From Polyodon spathula (Eukaryota > Chordata > Actinopteri > Acipenseriformes > Polyodontidae), in assembly GCF_017654505.1 (NCBI RefSeq), contig NC_054548.1:31819774-31883773 (forward strand): a stretch of DNA of 64,000 bases. Direction: 5' to 3'. The notes under the pieces were generated by a model, which searched no databases, was not told the origin of the DNA, and worked only from the letters and a program-made list of their open reading frames with translations. A program made the position numbers and the translations under genes. This document shows positions 1 to 13,100 of the stretch, in pieces. Position 1 is the first letter of the stretch; each line of letters opens with the position of its first letter.

Positions 1-352
1 GGTCCTTGACCAAGAAATCAAACCTCCCCTCCAGCAATGTGGCCAATTTCATTGCCGCTGGGCAGCCTGCTGGCTCAGCAACCAGCAGCCCAGATTTGAG
101 CCTTTGAGGATGTGGCTCCCTGTGTTGAATTTGCTTTTACTGCTACGCTATGGGACCATTTTGTTCAATTTTAATAGCAGATATTTTACTCTGTTTAAGC
201 TAAACTCAGAAATATTGTTCCCACATGTAACATACACAATCCTGAGGAACTGTGTTGTATTTATGGATGAACTGAAAAAAACTAGACTAATCTTTATCAT
301 AAGATGGACAAATAATGATAATAAACACTAATACAGATGCGTAAGGGAGGCA
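1..352. other. Intronic sequence, nothing recognised
   Basis: I see no exon, RNA gene or classifiable repeat here. It is presumably part of an upstream TRAPPC10 intron, because the first recognisable exon begins at 6871. The short open frame at 104-331 has no recognisable motif and is most likely chance. Confidence 0.5.
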
Positions 353-1046
353 GCACCAGTGTTGAAAACTGGAAGAAAATGGACGGCAGAGAAAGCTGTG
401 GAAGATGCTAAGGCTACCCTTCGAATTGGAGATATTATGGGGCAAGTTCAGCATGGAAAAGGAGGTCTTGGTCTCAGTTCGGCTCCTCCTGCATGGCACA
501 AGGCAACCCCAGCCCAACGAAGGAAGCTGGTAGTCCATGAGGTGCAAAAGCAGGAGGAGAGTATCAGGTGTGTAAAGGCCGTTTCCCAGGCCATGCAGGG
601 AGAATGGATGAGATGGGAGATTGTGGAACAACGCAAGATCAGCTGGCAAGTCCTATGGAAAATGGAACAGAACAGGATCAGTTTCCTCATCAGATCAGCA
701 TATAATGTTCTCCCCTGACCACAGAACCTAAACCTCTGGGTGTGAGGATCCCTCATGTCCTTTGTGTTTGTTCATCACCTGCAACATTAAGGCACATTTT
801 GACAGGATGTAAGGTGGGTCTTAGCCAAGTACAGTTTACTTGGCGCCATGACCAGGTGCTGCAATGTTTGGCCTTAGCATTGGAAGACAAGCGTAACCTG
901 ACCAATAAGTTGCCACCAGTTACATCAAAGCATTACACACAAAAGACAATATTCCTCAGTCCAGTGTGCTCCCATGACTTCAGAAACTTTCTTCAGAGCA
1001 GTGTAACTTCCATTTCGTTCCTCCGAACTCCAAGCCACCTCTAGCA
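353..1046 (+). pseudogene. Non-LTR retrotransposon ORF, C-terminal remnant
   Basis: An open frame at 359-718 continues in another frame to about 1044. The translation resembles the C-terminal part of non-LTR retrotransposon polyproteins. A basic helical stretch (WHKATPAQRRKL, near 495-530) precedes a cysteine/histidine cluster of the form C-x2-C...H-x4-C (CPLC then HILTGC, about 755-810) and a WRHDQVL motif near 843-863. The reading frame is broken near 715. I cannot name the clade; an R2/NeSL- or RTE-like origin is possible. No reverse transcriptase motifs are present upstream, so this is a dead 5'-truncated copy. Confidence 0.5.
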
Positions 1047-2414
1047 TATGGACACTCCTCGTGCACACCTCCTTTTACGGACAGCACACTTGGTCAGCAT
1101 GCACGTCTGGCAGCAGCAGCACGACTGCACTTCAAAAGTCAGCAGGTTTTTGTGATTCTGTCTTCAGCCCTGTGATTGGTTAGTCTTGTTATTTTGGGCA
1201 GTGTCTGAGTCCACGTGAAGTGTCTTTCATTGGTTGTTCTCGTACCGACGGTTGTTCTCCATTGGTCCGCTATTTCACCCCCGGTCGGCTGGATTTACAA
1301 CAAGGACTGGTTCTCGTCTTCGGTGTCAAGGCACACAGAATTGTCTGGAAGTTGCCTTCAGCAAAATACTACTGGTGCCAAAATGACACATTCAGTGATA
1401 GGTAAAGATAAAACACTTGTCCAGCAGTTAGTTTGACTCTTTCTAAAAGCATTCTTTGTCAGTGGGGGAGTTTGTGACCAGACCAAGAAGACACAGAGAA
1501 TGGTTTAAGATCCCCTCTGTATATTCCAGTTCTGTTACTTTCATGCACATAATGATATGATGACCCCCCTCTAATGCACCATCAATTAAGAAAAACTAGT
1601 ACTACTACAAAACAATACAGAATTTGTATAAACTCCCCCACTCCCCTCCCTCTGAAATGGATTTGTCTTGCTCTGAAAGACAGTGCCACTTTTTTTTTCT
1701 TATGAAACTTGGCAACACTGGTCAGAAGTATACTAAAATGTTTCATTACTCTGTAGAAATATTTCCAGAATAAATATAAGCAAATAGTAATAACAGACCA
1801 CCTATATTAATTCTGCTAATAAGCACTGGGCAGTTGTTTAGTGATTTTAATTATTTTATGCGTCATTTTCTGGTAGAGAGAAATTGTACAGGAAACGTAA
1901 CAAAGCAAGTACCTAAGGAAAGTGTAAGCATTTTTTTATGTATTACAGATAGGGCTGTTAATCGCATTTAACTTCTGCGATTAACACGTACATTTTTTGG
2001 GAGAATAATTTTTTTAACGCACGTTAATCGCATGTGCTGTGTGTCCCTCATAGCATACCATATCATTTGCTGTGACACCATTTTAGTGCATAATATTCAA
2101 AGTCATCATTTGAATATTAAATTAGTCATGGACTAATTTATTTCAATAACCACTATATTAATCTATATTATTTACAATTATGGAGGATATATTTTCTGTT
2201 ATATTCATGGAGTACAAAATCTTTTTTAGGACAAGGGAATCCACTTTGACACTGTTGCATGAATATGTGTGTATATGTGTGGTTGCTTCTGAGGAAGGTG
2301 TTTGTTTAGGGTAATTTTTGGGAATGTACTGTCTGTCTGTAGTGTGTCTTTTTAGAAGGCCGCTCTACATTAAGCCTTGCATCATGGGTTTAAAACAGCG
2401 ATTCATCCCAGTTG
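1047..2414. other. Intronic sequence with small repeat fragments
   Basis: No exon is seen. Positions 1949-2040 hold a short piece rich in AATCGCA and its inverse TTAACGC, a motif common in dispersed fish repeats; I cannot assign it to a family. A hAT MITE fragment lies at 1673-1720 (separate entry). The rest is unremarkable AT-rich DNA. Confidence 0.45.
1673..1720 (-). mobile_element. hAT MITE terminal fragment
   Basis: On the minus strand this reads CAGTGTTGCCAAGTTT, then a poly-A tract, then CACTGTCTTTCA. The same order of motifs is found in the complete 141-bp MITE at 16346-16486. Only one terminus is present, so it is a truncated relative. Confidence 0.55.
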
Positions 2415-2634
2415 GTGACTATGGCAAAGTGCCCACCCCAGTGTATATTTTGTCTTATGTGTTGTGTTTTAATGTTGGTGTTTAGTCACTGGTACACAGG
2501 ATATAAACGGGTCTGTGTAACACGAGTGTTTAAAATGTATATTTGTATTTAGGCATGAGGATTGCACAGCACTTCACGTGCAAGTAAAAAGTAATAATAT
2601 GTGAGCACAGGGAATTGCACTTTATTAACTCACG

Positions 2635-2697
2635 TGCAGTTGTACCGCCGACTCCAACTGAATGATTGATTAGCAGTCAAGTCTCGGTACAGCTGCA
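2635..2697 (+). promoter_or_regulatory. Inverted repeat upstream of LTR TATA-like box
   Basis: Arms TGCAGTTGTACCG (2635-2647) and CGGTACAGCTGCA (2685-2697) pair over 13 positions with one T-G mismatch. An inner GACT/AGTC pair (2650-2653, 2680-2683) extends the stem. The 3' arm runs straight into CATAAAAG, the likely TATA box. Related LTRs have different arms at the same place (see 57214-57260). Confidence 0.7.
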
Positions 2698-2919
2698 TAA
2701 AAGCAGCATGCTTTCACCCACTCTGAGTTGTGTGTTCGGTGAGTGGAGAACGGAATTGGAGACGGAGGTAATAAGTAATAATCATAATCGTTAAAATATC
2801 TGCACACCGTGTTTTGTCTGTATATTCCGTTTTGTTTTTCTTTTTATTTTGGCTATGAGTGCCGTGTCCTGTATTTTTGTATGTTACAACCGTTTATTTT
2901 CTCTCTGTTCTGTTCACTC

Positions 2920-2950
2920 ATTAAATGCTGAGCGAAGCCATTCGCTCAGC
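2920..2950 (+). promoter_or_regulatory. LTR poly(A) signal and adjacent 10-bp hairpin
   Basis: ATTAAA (2920-2925) is followed one base later by a perfect hairpin: GCTGAGCGAA (2927-2936), loop GCCA, TTCGCTCAGC (2941-2950). The position at the R/U5 side of the LTR suggests a role in RNA 3'-end formation or strand transfer; that is inference. Confidence 0.65.
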
Positions 2951-3034
2951 TCCACCAAACTCCATCCCTCTCTGTCGTTTATTTCCTGGCTCTGGTCTGA
3001 CGCCACCCACTCCGGCCGTCTTTGTGACAGTGAC

Positions 3035-3414
3035 GTACTGTATTAGACTCTGGTGCCTGTATATTAATTTTCTGTAGTGTTCAGAGCTGTGTGGTAGATT
3101 GATTTAGATAGTGTGTAAACTGGACCAGCTCTAGACCTGCAGAACAGTATAAATTGGCAAACTGTCTTAGAACGCCAGCTGTTCTAAGCACCAGCCATTT
3201 TAAGGGCCACACAACCAAGGGCAGTCTGAGCTGTGGCACTTAGAGCGAGGACCTTTTCCAAATCTCTCGTAATGGGGGATTCATTAGCCTCATTCCCACT
3301 ATGACACCTAATGTCTGGACAAAGCGTAGTCTCTTTATCCTGTCCTAGAATGAACACTGGTTAAGTACTTGCTTCAGATACCGTCAATAACTCCCTCCCC
3401 CCCCTGTATTGCCT
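3035..3414. other. Intronic sequence, nothing recognised
   Basis: No exon or classifiable repeat is seen between the solo LTR and the L2 LINE. Confidence 0.45.
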
Positions 3415-5282
3415 ACTACAAACTATAAATTATTCTTCCTAAATTCTCTAACAAATCTCTGCTTCTCAACGAATTTATAACTGATGCTAATCTTGATCTT
3501 CTCTGTCTAGCAGAAACCTGGCACTCTGTAAATAATAAGCACTCACTTTGTCAATCCACTCCAAATGGCTACTCGCTCTTTGACAAGCCACGCCTCACTG
3601 GTAGAGGTGGGGGCACTGCTGTTACTGCTAACTCTGTGCTTGCTCCCTCAACTCTCTTTCCCAGCCTTCTCTTCATTTGAGCATATCGCTATCAAGCGCC
3701 CCTCTCCCATGTCCCTCACCCATGCTGTTATCTGTCCACCAAAGAATAACTGTTTTTATTGCTGAGTTCTCGCAATTCCTCTCCTTAATCTGCACTTCAA
3801 ATGACAAATTTATGCTCCTAGATGACTTCAATATCCATGCTGATTTGCCTTCTTCCCCTTGAGTGACCGACTTTGTCACGCTCCTGGACTATCTTGGACG
3901 CTCCTGGACTATCTTGGACTCTCTCAATCTGTCAACATTCCCACTCACACCATGGACACACCCTGGACCTGCTAAAAAATCTGCTAAATCCTATAATACT
4001 CTCGGAATGTGTGTTATCTTCTCCTCTTACTGGCACTCTTCTGTCTTTGGTCGATGATGCCATGTCCGTCTACAACGCCACCCTTACTCAGATCATTCAC
4101 ATAGTTGCCCCGCTTACAACCAGAACAGTGAAGAAACATCACAGCTGTCCATGGTATACCCTCGAACTTTGACTGTTTAAGTCTGCCTATCGCAAGTCTG
4201 AGTGCAAATGGAGGTCGTCTGGACAAAGAGATTTGGACCGATCACCTCAGTAGCTACAGACATGCACTCGCTACGGCCAGGGTGAAGTACTTCTCTGAAA
4301 TCATATCCAGTGACACGGTAATCCAAATATTCTCTTCAAAACCATTAAGTCCTGCATCCAGCCACTGATAAATCCATGGTGCCGGTTCTCAGCTTGCTTC
4401 CAAGATATCGAGGCCTGGCTGTCTGCCAATTTTCTTCACGATCAACACTATCAAATCTGAACTACTTCTAGTAGGATCGAAAACTCAACTCAAGAATCTC
4501 AATATTGCTTCCTTGAACCTTGGAAACTGTCTGATGCTGCCTTCTCCCATTCTACGAAACCTTGGTATACTTCTGGATAGTAACCTCACCTTTGATGCCC
4601 AAATCTCCTCTGTAGTCAAATCCTCCTTCTACCACCTCCGAAACATCTCAAAGGTCTGTCCCTACCTTGTAGCTGGTTCAAAATGCCGCTGCTAGGATCC
4701 TTACGATATGTAAAATATGTACGATATTTAAAAAAACATGATCACATTACCCCCCGGTCTTGCCCAGCTGCAGTGGCTACCTGTAATGTTCAGGATTACT
4801 TTCAAAATTTTCCTCCTTGCCTACAAGGCCCTTCATCACACAGGTCCAGAGTTTCTCTCCAACCTACTGACTTGCTATGTCCCTACACTCAAGCTGAGGT
4901 CCTCTGACTCTGGCCTACTTGTTATACACAAGCAAAAGTGTACCACACTTGGAGAGCACTTTTAGCTTCGCCCCGACTTTATGGAACCCTTAGCTTTAGT
5001 GCCTGCAGCTCCCACAGTCACTATCTTCAAATCAACTCTCAAGACTCAATTGCTCTCTCTTGCTTTCAATGTTTTTTAAGCCTGAAACCTGTTATTAGCT
5101 GTTGTCTAAATTGTTATTTCAGGTTTTTCACTCCATCTTATTCGTATGATTCTGTATGAAACACGCATCCACAATGTTTAGAATTCACATCTTAGCCCTG
5201 TATATAATGTAATATGCCTGTATGTATTGTATTTGCATTGATTTTTGCTGTTTGTATTTAACTATGCCTTGTATTTAACATA

Positions 5283-5776
5283 TAGTCAACCCTCTTTATA
5301 CCGCCAGGTAAGGGCCATGGGAAAAAATGGGCAATAAGTGAGGGTGACGTTATAGTGAGGGTATAAAACAAAAACAAAAAAAAAAACACACACACAACCT
5401 TCTATATTTCGTTTCGTTATACAATTACAGGCCATTTTAATAAAACATTAATCTTTTTAAAAACTACAGTACTAGTTCTTAACACAGCAGTTGGTCTACT
5501 AGTGACACTTTGTACAAAACATACATGGTTACTTTTGAGGAACAGTTTATACTTAAAAAAAAATATATAATAAAAAATAAACACTCATTTAGTGTAAAAT
5601 CACCCAAACAACAATTCCATAAAAACAAAGGATATGATTTTTTTTTTACTGTACTGGTCATTTGAACTTTACTATTTGTGGCATGACTGTAAGCCTGCTC
5701 AGTACTATCCCCCATTGAACAATGCCATCCTATTTATTTCACAACACAATTTAAACTCAACAGCGTTATTTTTTAA

Positions 5777-5809
<33 letters not shown>

Positions 5810-6379
5810 CGTTGAATATGTACAGGAAAACACTTATTTTAAAAATAAAAAAAACTATACTGCTGTTTACAAAACTGATGCTTTAGTTTAAGTCAGCCTT
5901 CATTTGTGCAAAACTTGCACATAAACAAACAAACCTCTTACTGTACTTTTTTTTTTTTTTTTTACTGTGGTTTATAAAAGTCACTTATTTTAGACTGCGT
6001 CAAGACTTTTTCAGGTTAAACAAATCGACCTGAATGTCTCAGATTGTCCTTCGATTAACAGAGGCAAGAAAACATTTACAATGTCTTGCTTTCTTATTTT
6101 CAGATGCATACATGCAGATTTTTTTTTCTTTTGCTCTGGTATTAAATGTAGGGTCGACTCGCCATGTTGTACTTTCTATTTTGCTTTGACATTGGTGTGT
6201 GAACGTTTGCTTGGCTTGTGAAGTTGGTGGGTGGCGGACAGCGGGGTGGCGATATAACAGTTAAAATAACACTGTTTTTATATTAGTGACATTTGTCCAG
6301 AGAGAATAGCTGGCGGTATGAGAGAGTGGCGTTATAAGGGGGGGGGGGGGGGGGGGGGCAGTATAACGCGGTACAACTG
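5283..6379. mobile_element. TA-flanked non-autonomous DNA transposon (pogo/Tc1-mariner type)
   Basis: This 1,097-bp insertion sits in the L2 3' UTR, flanked by TA at 5281-5282 and 6380-6381. Its ends are imperfect inverted repeats: TAGTCAACCCTCTTTATACC on the left, and CAGTTGTACCGCGTTATACT when the right end is reverse complemented. No transposase frame is visible. It contains a poly-A run (about 5781-5809) and a 21-base poly-G run (6338-6358). Assignment to the pogo/Tigger or a related TA-duplicating group rests on the TA target and the ends only. Confidence 0.65.
6338..6358 (+). repeat. Poly-G homopolymer (21 bases)
   Basis: An uninterrupted run of about 21 G lies near the right end of the TA-flanked element. 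Run length in such tracts is unreliable in sequencing. Confidence 0.9.
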
Positions 6380-6870
6380 TATTATCCATTGTTCCTCAAT
6401 ATCTTGCAAAGCAGTTTCTGATGGTGGTCCACTATGAAAGGCTCTATATAAAATAAAGATTGATTGTTTGATTGAATCATTCTAAACTAAAAGTCTGTAT
6501 GTTTCAGCAACAGCCAGCAAAGAGCTGCATCTTTAAAAAACAAGAAGTGGCAGGGACAGGCAGAGTGCCTCCACTGTAACAACTGCACGTCCCCCTAGGT
6601 TCACAGTTAGAATTGTATTCTCCTCATATTTAATTTTTTTCTCGTGTCTAATTTCCAGTACCATAAATAACTGAGACACAAAAAATGATCAATAATATTG
6701 CAATAAGCAATTATTGTTTCAACCCTACACTTTACTGAGTCCTGCTGTCCTAGTAAGTAAGGCTTTTTGGGGATTGACTGGTCCATTACAAATGTGCCTT
6801 TAATTATGTCACAAAGTGCTAGATAAAACGTGCTGTGTTAATAACTTACTGTCATTGGTTGTTTTTCCAG

Positions 6871-7118
6871 ACGGAGCCAACTGGCTGACTTCTTTCTGCC
6901 AGCCGGTGCACAGCTGGAATGGTCTGTTGCTACGCAAGCCTATCGATATGGAGAAGAGGGACCTGATCCAGAAAAGCAAGGCCACCTTGCTGGACATGCG
7001 CAGCTACTTGTTCTCACGGCAGTGCACCCTGCTCCTTTTCCTGCAGCGCCCCTGGGAGGTCACCCAGCGTGCCCTGGAGCTGCTCCACAGCTGTGTCCAG
7101 GAGCTCAATCTATTAGAG
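6871..7118 (+). CDS. TRAPPC10: TRAPPC10 exon (first in window)
   Basis: The acceptor is tttttccag before ACGGAGCC; the exon begins at codon position 2 and ends LNLLE before gtatca. It encodes 82 full codons, from GANWLTSFC through [17 protein letters not shown]. This is the helical N-terminal half of TRAPPC10. The following intron is 10.1 kb. Confidence 0.96.
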
Positions 7119-10100
7119 GTATCAGACTCATCATCTTCCAATAAATGATCTAGCTGCTCTTCTCATTCATAGATTTTATTTATGTACTTGATTTATTACA
7201 ATAAATAATAATACAAAAGCAACACAATATTTTTAACAGTAAGGTATTAACTGAAAAACTGAAAACCTTAAGATTTAAAGTGAAATCATCTACAACATAC
7301 TCTGACCTGTGAAAATAATTAAAACCCTGTGGGGTAAGGCCTTTGTTGAATGTTTTACCCTATTAAACTACTGGGTGTGATACAAAACTCCAGAACAAAT
7401 ATCTCATCCAGTCTATTAGTAGTAAATTGATAAATGGATGTACCTCTGTCTAACTTTTAAGGAATATGTTGCCTTTTTAAATGAAGGCGATTAACTATCT
7501 AGATATTTAATAAATATTTTTGGATTGATATATTTTTACATGTTAAATATGGTAAATGTATGTCATGGTTATGTTGTAATTATTTCTGTGGCAGGGGACT
7601 AACCTTACTATTGTACAAGAAACAATACACAGGATAATCAGGATTTACAAAACAATTCAACCAGCTGCTATTGCCGTTACTAAAATGCAGTCGCACCTAA
7701 TAATAAATCAATTTAAACACGCTCAATCGATATCACACATGCGCACAGGTGGATGATAATTTTGAAACTGTGGTCAGACTGTAAACCTGCTAACTTTGAG
7801 CTGCTAAACAAAAGTGAAATATTTATGCACAGTGATTTAGAGATAATGTAGAATACTGTTAAAAAATAAATTCAAGATCATTTTCTTTTACTTTCTTTAA
7901 TTTTGTGCATAACCTTCAAAAGTACCCCAGGAGTACCACACTGTAGCGATCTGCAAATTTGCACAGCATGCTACGTTTCTTTTAAATGTTTCTCTTTAAA
8001 TTAGAGGGTTAGTCTAACAGGGTAAAGCTGCAGACTGAGGGGCTCATCTAGCGTACATCATCGAGGGTACCTCACTCATCGTACCCCTGTGTGCACAGCT
8101 TTTAATTGCATCATAATGAAGCCGAGCTCGAGGGTAGCTCATCCAGCACCTCGGTCACATGACAATATTATCAATCAGTCAATTTTTATTTAATACAGTT
8201 CCCTTTGTAACAATTTGCCACAGGGTTCTTCACATGGGGAAAACAAGAAATGTACATAGTAGTAAGCATTAGAAGCAGACCAACAAATTAGTAAATACAA
8301 TAAAATACATAAGTATGATAAAATAATAAAAACAATAAAACATACAGTAAAAAGGCAGTACAGTATAGAGTCAATTATCAGAACTAAATGGGACTGATAT
8401 TAGTTTGCATAATCGATTTGTATGGATAATCGAACAGGTACTAATAACAATAAAGTTAACATACACAAGTACTTAGTACACAAATACCTACTGAGATATA
8501 GCTAGTAACATCAAGCATACAAAATTACAAAGCTTTACAAATCATTAAATTAATGTAATTCAGTAAAACTTTAACACCTACCGTTAAAGTTTTTAAATAC
8601 TGTAATTAAATGTACCATATCAGGGCTCTACATTTAGATTTTTTACTACTGGCCCCTCGGGCCACTGTGGTAGTGTTTTTACTGTCCCGGATACAATTCT
8701 AACTGGCCCAATAATAAGTACAAAACTGTATCGCCCTGCTTGGCAAGTTAATAGCAGAGTAATGTATTCGGCTGTGTGTTAGCACCTTTTAAAAATAAAA
8801 CTATCTTCTGGATTATTTGTTTAACCATTCCGATTGTGTTGATACCATATGTTTAAATGGTAACTGCTGATGTAGTTTTTAAATCTGGCTTTTTGTACAT
8901 TTTTTGAGATGACAGTATAACAATAATATAAGCTATCTGTAATAGATTCGCCCAGTGTTAAATTTAACTATTATTGTGTTATTTTATGTACTGTTATTTT
9001 TGGCTTCAGAGTTCCTATGGCATCAGTAAATTAAAGAAGAAGAAGAAAAAAAAAAATTTCACTGTGGAAATCTGGTAATCTGGACCTTGCGAGAAACTGA
9101 AGTTCCAGTAGAAATTTTGGTCAGACACCAAAATCTTGCCGAACTCGACAAAAAAACTCACAAAATAGTAAAATAAGTTCAATCTTTTCTCAAATTACTT
9201 TGTTTAATGCCGACGGCAGGAGGACCGTGCAGCATTTCGTAAACTGCATTATCCTACTGTAGGCATTTAAGAAATGTATTAATTAAATCAGTGAAGTGCT
9301 CCCCAGTGCTTTCTTCCACAGCAATATGTGTCTAAAACATGCTATATTAAAAACCAGAGCAATACATCAATAGCTGCCATCTTCCGTTATGCCTTGCAGG
9401 ATATTGCAAACATCCGGTTCACACACGATATAAACAAGCCGAGTACACTTGCAAACTGCATTGTGAACACAAACAAACTCGGTCCTGGAAAAAACCGAAA
9501 GGGGAAAAAAATAAAATAAAAATTTAGCTTGCATGCATATGGGTTCATGGTGGTTTTTCTTTTCCGTATCTTTAGTAATGTGAACGGTAACCAAAGAGAG
9601 CCCACATCTCAAATAAAAAAAAAAAAGCGAAACCTTTCAATATATGCTGTTGTATTAATTCAGCCATTTAACATGCACATTGGCATGCTTGTCAGAAAAT
9701 GAAATACTGTATTTAAGATTTGAAATGTATGTATACAAATGATACTCGTTTTTTACAAACAAACCCGCAACCGAGCTGTTACCATGGTAACAGCAATTCT
9801 AAAAGGTTAACAGATTTATGCTAATCATAATAATAAACACCACTCAAAAAATAATCATAATAAAAGTAATCGTTCTCAGATCGTTGTCACTTGTAGTCTC
9901 TCCCAAGGCAGCACCAATCTTACTGCTGATATGAGCGAGTCGTGTAAAGATTGTGAATGGCATTTCTGACCAGAACACATTGCATCCCAAATCAAAACGT
10001 TCAATCTCGTTGTCCAGCTCCATGTGGCGTATCTGGGTCTCCATCGGTGCATCTCTGTTTGCTGCAGTCACAGCAGACATACACCTGCTATCTTGCGAAT

Positions 10101-13100
10101 TATTACTGTGAGACTGGATATGAGGTCAACTAAATGTTGAATTCCCAACAAAAAAGCTGCTGTTTCATCTGCAAGTATAGAAAAAATTGATATTTGTTTC
10201 ACTGTAATCATGAAGCCAGATTAATACTTTCTTCCACTCCACTCTATATTTTCGTCTTATTTTTTTCTTCATAATTTTTCATTATCTAATCATTATTGAT
10301 TTAAACACTTTACTTTTGGTTTATTGGTGCAGTTGGGTGATTAGTTGTAAATAAAAAAGAAAAATAATTTTAACAAATTGCCATATTGATAAACAAGTAC
10401 AGCACTTCAGTATGGAGTCTCAGCTGCTGACTGTACAACAAATACGACGTGCGGCGGTAAAATTTGGACGAGTTCAATTATGCCTTTATTTGGGGGGGGG
10501 TTAAGGGATTGTAAATTAGTTTATTTTAGCGTTTTTTTCAGCTTTTGACAAACTGACCTATATAATGCGTTCATATACTACATACATTATACAGTTAAAA
10601 AATGTTACCGACCCAGTTGGGCCTGTGGTGCTTCATAACTACCGGCTAAACTGCGCTCTCTACCGGCACCGGGCCGCCGGGTCATGGTTAATGTCGAACC
10701 CTGTCATATACCAAACTAAGGAAATCATCAAAGAAAACAATTTGTATAAAACTGTTTGTTTTAATTTGCTTAACTGCAACAATTTAAAGCGCACAATGCT
10801 CCATCAAGGTTTTGGTCGTTTGAATAATTCTGTTTTTATTTGCCTCCGTCAGCTGGGCCTTTTTTTTGGCAGCTAAATCTTGCAGCTGTTTTAGCAGCAG
10901 AAGCTGTGTGGGTAATACATCACACTAATTAATCACGTGATTACAGGTGTGAATGTTTAGACAGTATGGTTGATCAAAGATTGTATAATTGACTCTCTAC
11001 TGTAGTAGTAAAACAATAAAACACACAGTAAAAAAGCAATAGTAGTAGTCATGTATGTGATAGGCTATAAAAATATCTCTTCAGCCTAGTTTAAATTCCT
11101 GCCATAGTTTGTGCTTCCCTTACAGAGACTGGCAATTCGTTCCACGATTTAGGGGTCCTGTAGACGAACGCTCTGCCATCTGTGTTCTTTATTTTAACAT
11201 GTTTAGAACGGTGAGATACCCAGCATCCTCAGATCGGAGCGGCTGACCTGGAACATATGAGACCAATAAGTCACTCTGGTAGAATGGAGCTAACCCGTTT
11301 AAGGCTTTATAAATTTAAAAGCAGGATTTTAAAATCAATCCTGGTTCATATTCGGAGCCAGTGTAGGGATGCCAGTACCATCGTAATATGGTCAAACTTT
11401 CTTGTTTTTATTAGGATCTTAGCAGCGGCGTTTTGCACAAGCTGCAATCTGGACAAAACAGTTTGGAATGCCAGAAAATAGGGCATTACAGTAGTCTATT
11501 CTAGAAGTTACAAAGGCATGCATCCTGTGCTGAGAGAAAGCGTCTTAATTTAGCAATATTTCATAGATGTAAAAAAAGACAATTCATTACGTTCCTAATG
11601 TGAGATTCAAACAAGGGGGCGCTATGGCGCTCAGTACATTTATTAAATAAGAAAACAAACAAAAGATGTAAACAAACACAAAACACCAAACAAAAAAGCA
11701 CATTTGCCAAACAAACAGAAACAAACAACTATCATGCTGGTTTTTAGCCAGAACGTATAGCAATTGTTTAATCTAGTTTTTTTATTACCTCCTCTCCACA
11801 CTTGTTCTCCACTCTGAACTCTTCACCCTAAACAAAGACAGCTGCAGGCTTTTATATTCTGGCGGAGGGGTTAACTAGCTATTAATTAATTATCTTATTA
11901 CCGGCCATAGTCTGCACGAGTTTAATAAGGGTGCGTGACTGTCAGCCAGTTAAATAATCAGTAGCTGATCAGTCACACATACTCACAAGGTTTTAAAATA
12001 CAAAATACAAAACAATAACAAATAATGGCGACAGCTTTACATCTGTGCCGCAAACAATAAGACAAATAATACAGCGCCACACATACCCAGCCCCACCTCT
12101 TGTGTGCTGCACACGTGGCCTTAAAGGTCACCTCCCCCTTTAAAAACCCAGCAGTCCAGGTCAAAGTCATGGGCCAGGAAGGAGGCTTCAATGGGCCCAT
12201 GTCTGGCAAGGCAGTCGGCACTCGTGCTGGTAGTGGCAAGTTTGCCTGTGGGGGTTGTCTCCTCACTGCTTTCTCCTTCAAACACATTCCCTTCAACTTC
12301 ACTTTGTCTTCCACTACACCGTACATCTTTAGAGAAAATAAATTTCTCCATTGCTCTCTGCTGTTTCCTGGCTTCCTCTTTCTCTAAGCTTTTTCTTTCT
12401 TTTGGAGGCACCTGGTGCACAGCTTCTGTAACACTCCATGATTGACTGCAAGAATATGTGGGGTGGGGGACCTAGATCATGTTTTCTTTGTAAGTTGTAG
12501 TTTATCTGTTTATCTGTTATCAGTAGATAATACAAATAGAAAACCTGCTGATGTTTCTAACAATGTGGTAATATGTTATATGCACACATACAGCTTCATT
12601 TTAGAATTAGCAAAATAAGAGGGAGGCCTAGATCTAAAAATGATTTAAAACCTGATTTGGTCACTGAAGAATTAGCTTTCCAATAATGTATATAAATCAC
12701 ATTGTGTATCCCCTTTTATAACCTTTTAAAATGTTGAAATAATGTGATTTGGTCTCATCAGGCTTTAAAAACTAGTTCTTTCTTTGCCCCTTTTGAAAAA
12801 AATGCTAATGCTGTGCGCATATAAGCCAGATACACACATACATGATTAATACAAACAATTCATAAAGCACATCAAAATCTTAATGTATTATTCAGCAGGT
12901 TGCATGAAAAGATAGATCATATGTGGTGATCTGAACACACTTAATAACTTAAATACAATAATTAAGGTTTTAGAGAAACTGATAAGCAGCAATCTTGGAC
13001 TACTTAATGTTAATTAAGATAGCTAGGAATAATGCAAGTCACGTTCTGTGAAACCAGCCCTATAAGTTTAAAACACAAAACAAATATACAGTATGTGTAT

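Larger units (their letters stand above)
2420..3029 (+). mobile_element. Solo LTR with 5-bp target duplication
   Basis: A 610-bp segment is flanked by the direct repeat GTGAC (2415-2419 and 3030-3034). It ends in CA; its first bases read TA where TG is expected. It aligns along its length with the LTRs at 56839-57484 and 59305-59899 (reverse complement), including a shared AACGGGTCTGTGTAACACG block and the 3' end ...CCGTCTTTGTGACA. A TATA-like box lies near 2696-2703 and an ATTAAA signal at 2920-2925. There is no internal region, so this is the usual product of LTR-LTR recombination. The protein-like frame at 2849-3046 is not a gene. Confidence 0.88.
3415..6475 (+). mobile_element. L2-type LINE, internally deleted and split by a DNA element
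   Basis: The 5' part (3430-3860) translates with interruptions into an apurinic endonuclease-like region (AETW near 3510; LLDDFNIHAD near 3810-3845). Reverse transcriptase core motifs are missing. The C-terminal region resumes at 4540-5060 with NLGILLDSNLTF, QWLPVMFRITFKIFLL and YKALHH, characteristic of L2. Stops and frameshifts are frequent. The 3' UTR runs to about 5280, is interrupted by a TA-flanked element (5283-6379), then resumes at 6382 with the L2-type terminal sequence GGCTCTATATAAAATAAAG and a GATT-rich tail. This is a dead copy in the upstream intron. Confidence 0.8.

Noticed and set aside
9328..10080. Several frames of 60-80 codons on both strands
   Set aside because: No homology I can recognise and no codon bias; treated as chance.
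11599..11613. TGTGAGATTC as the left end of the 12-kb LTR
   Set aside because: On the minus strand these bases encode F-E-S-H-I of the L2 LINE, so they belong to L2; the LTR is truncated at about 11614.
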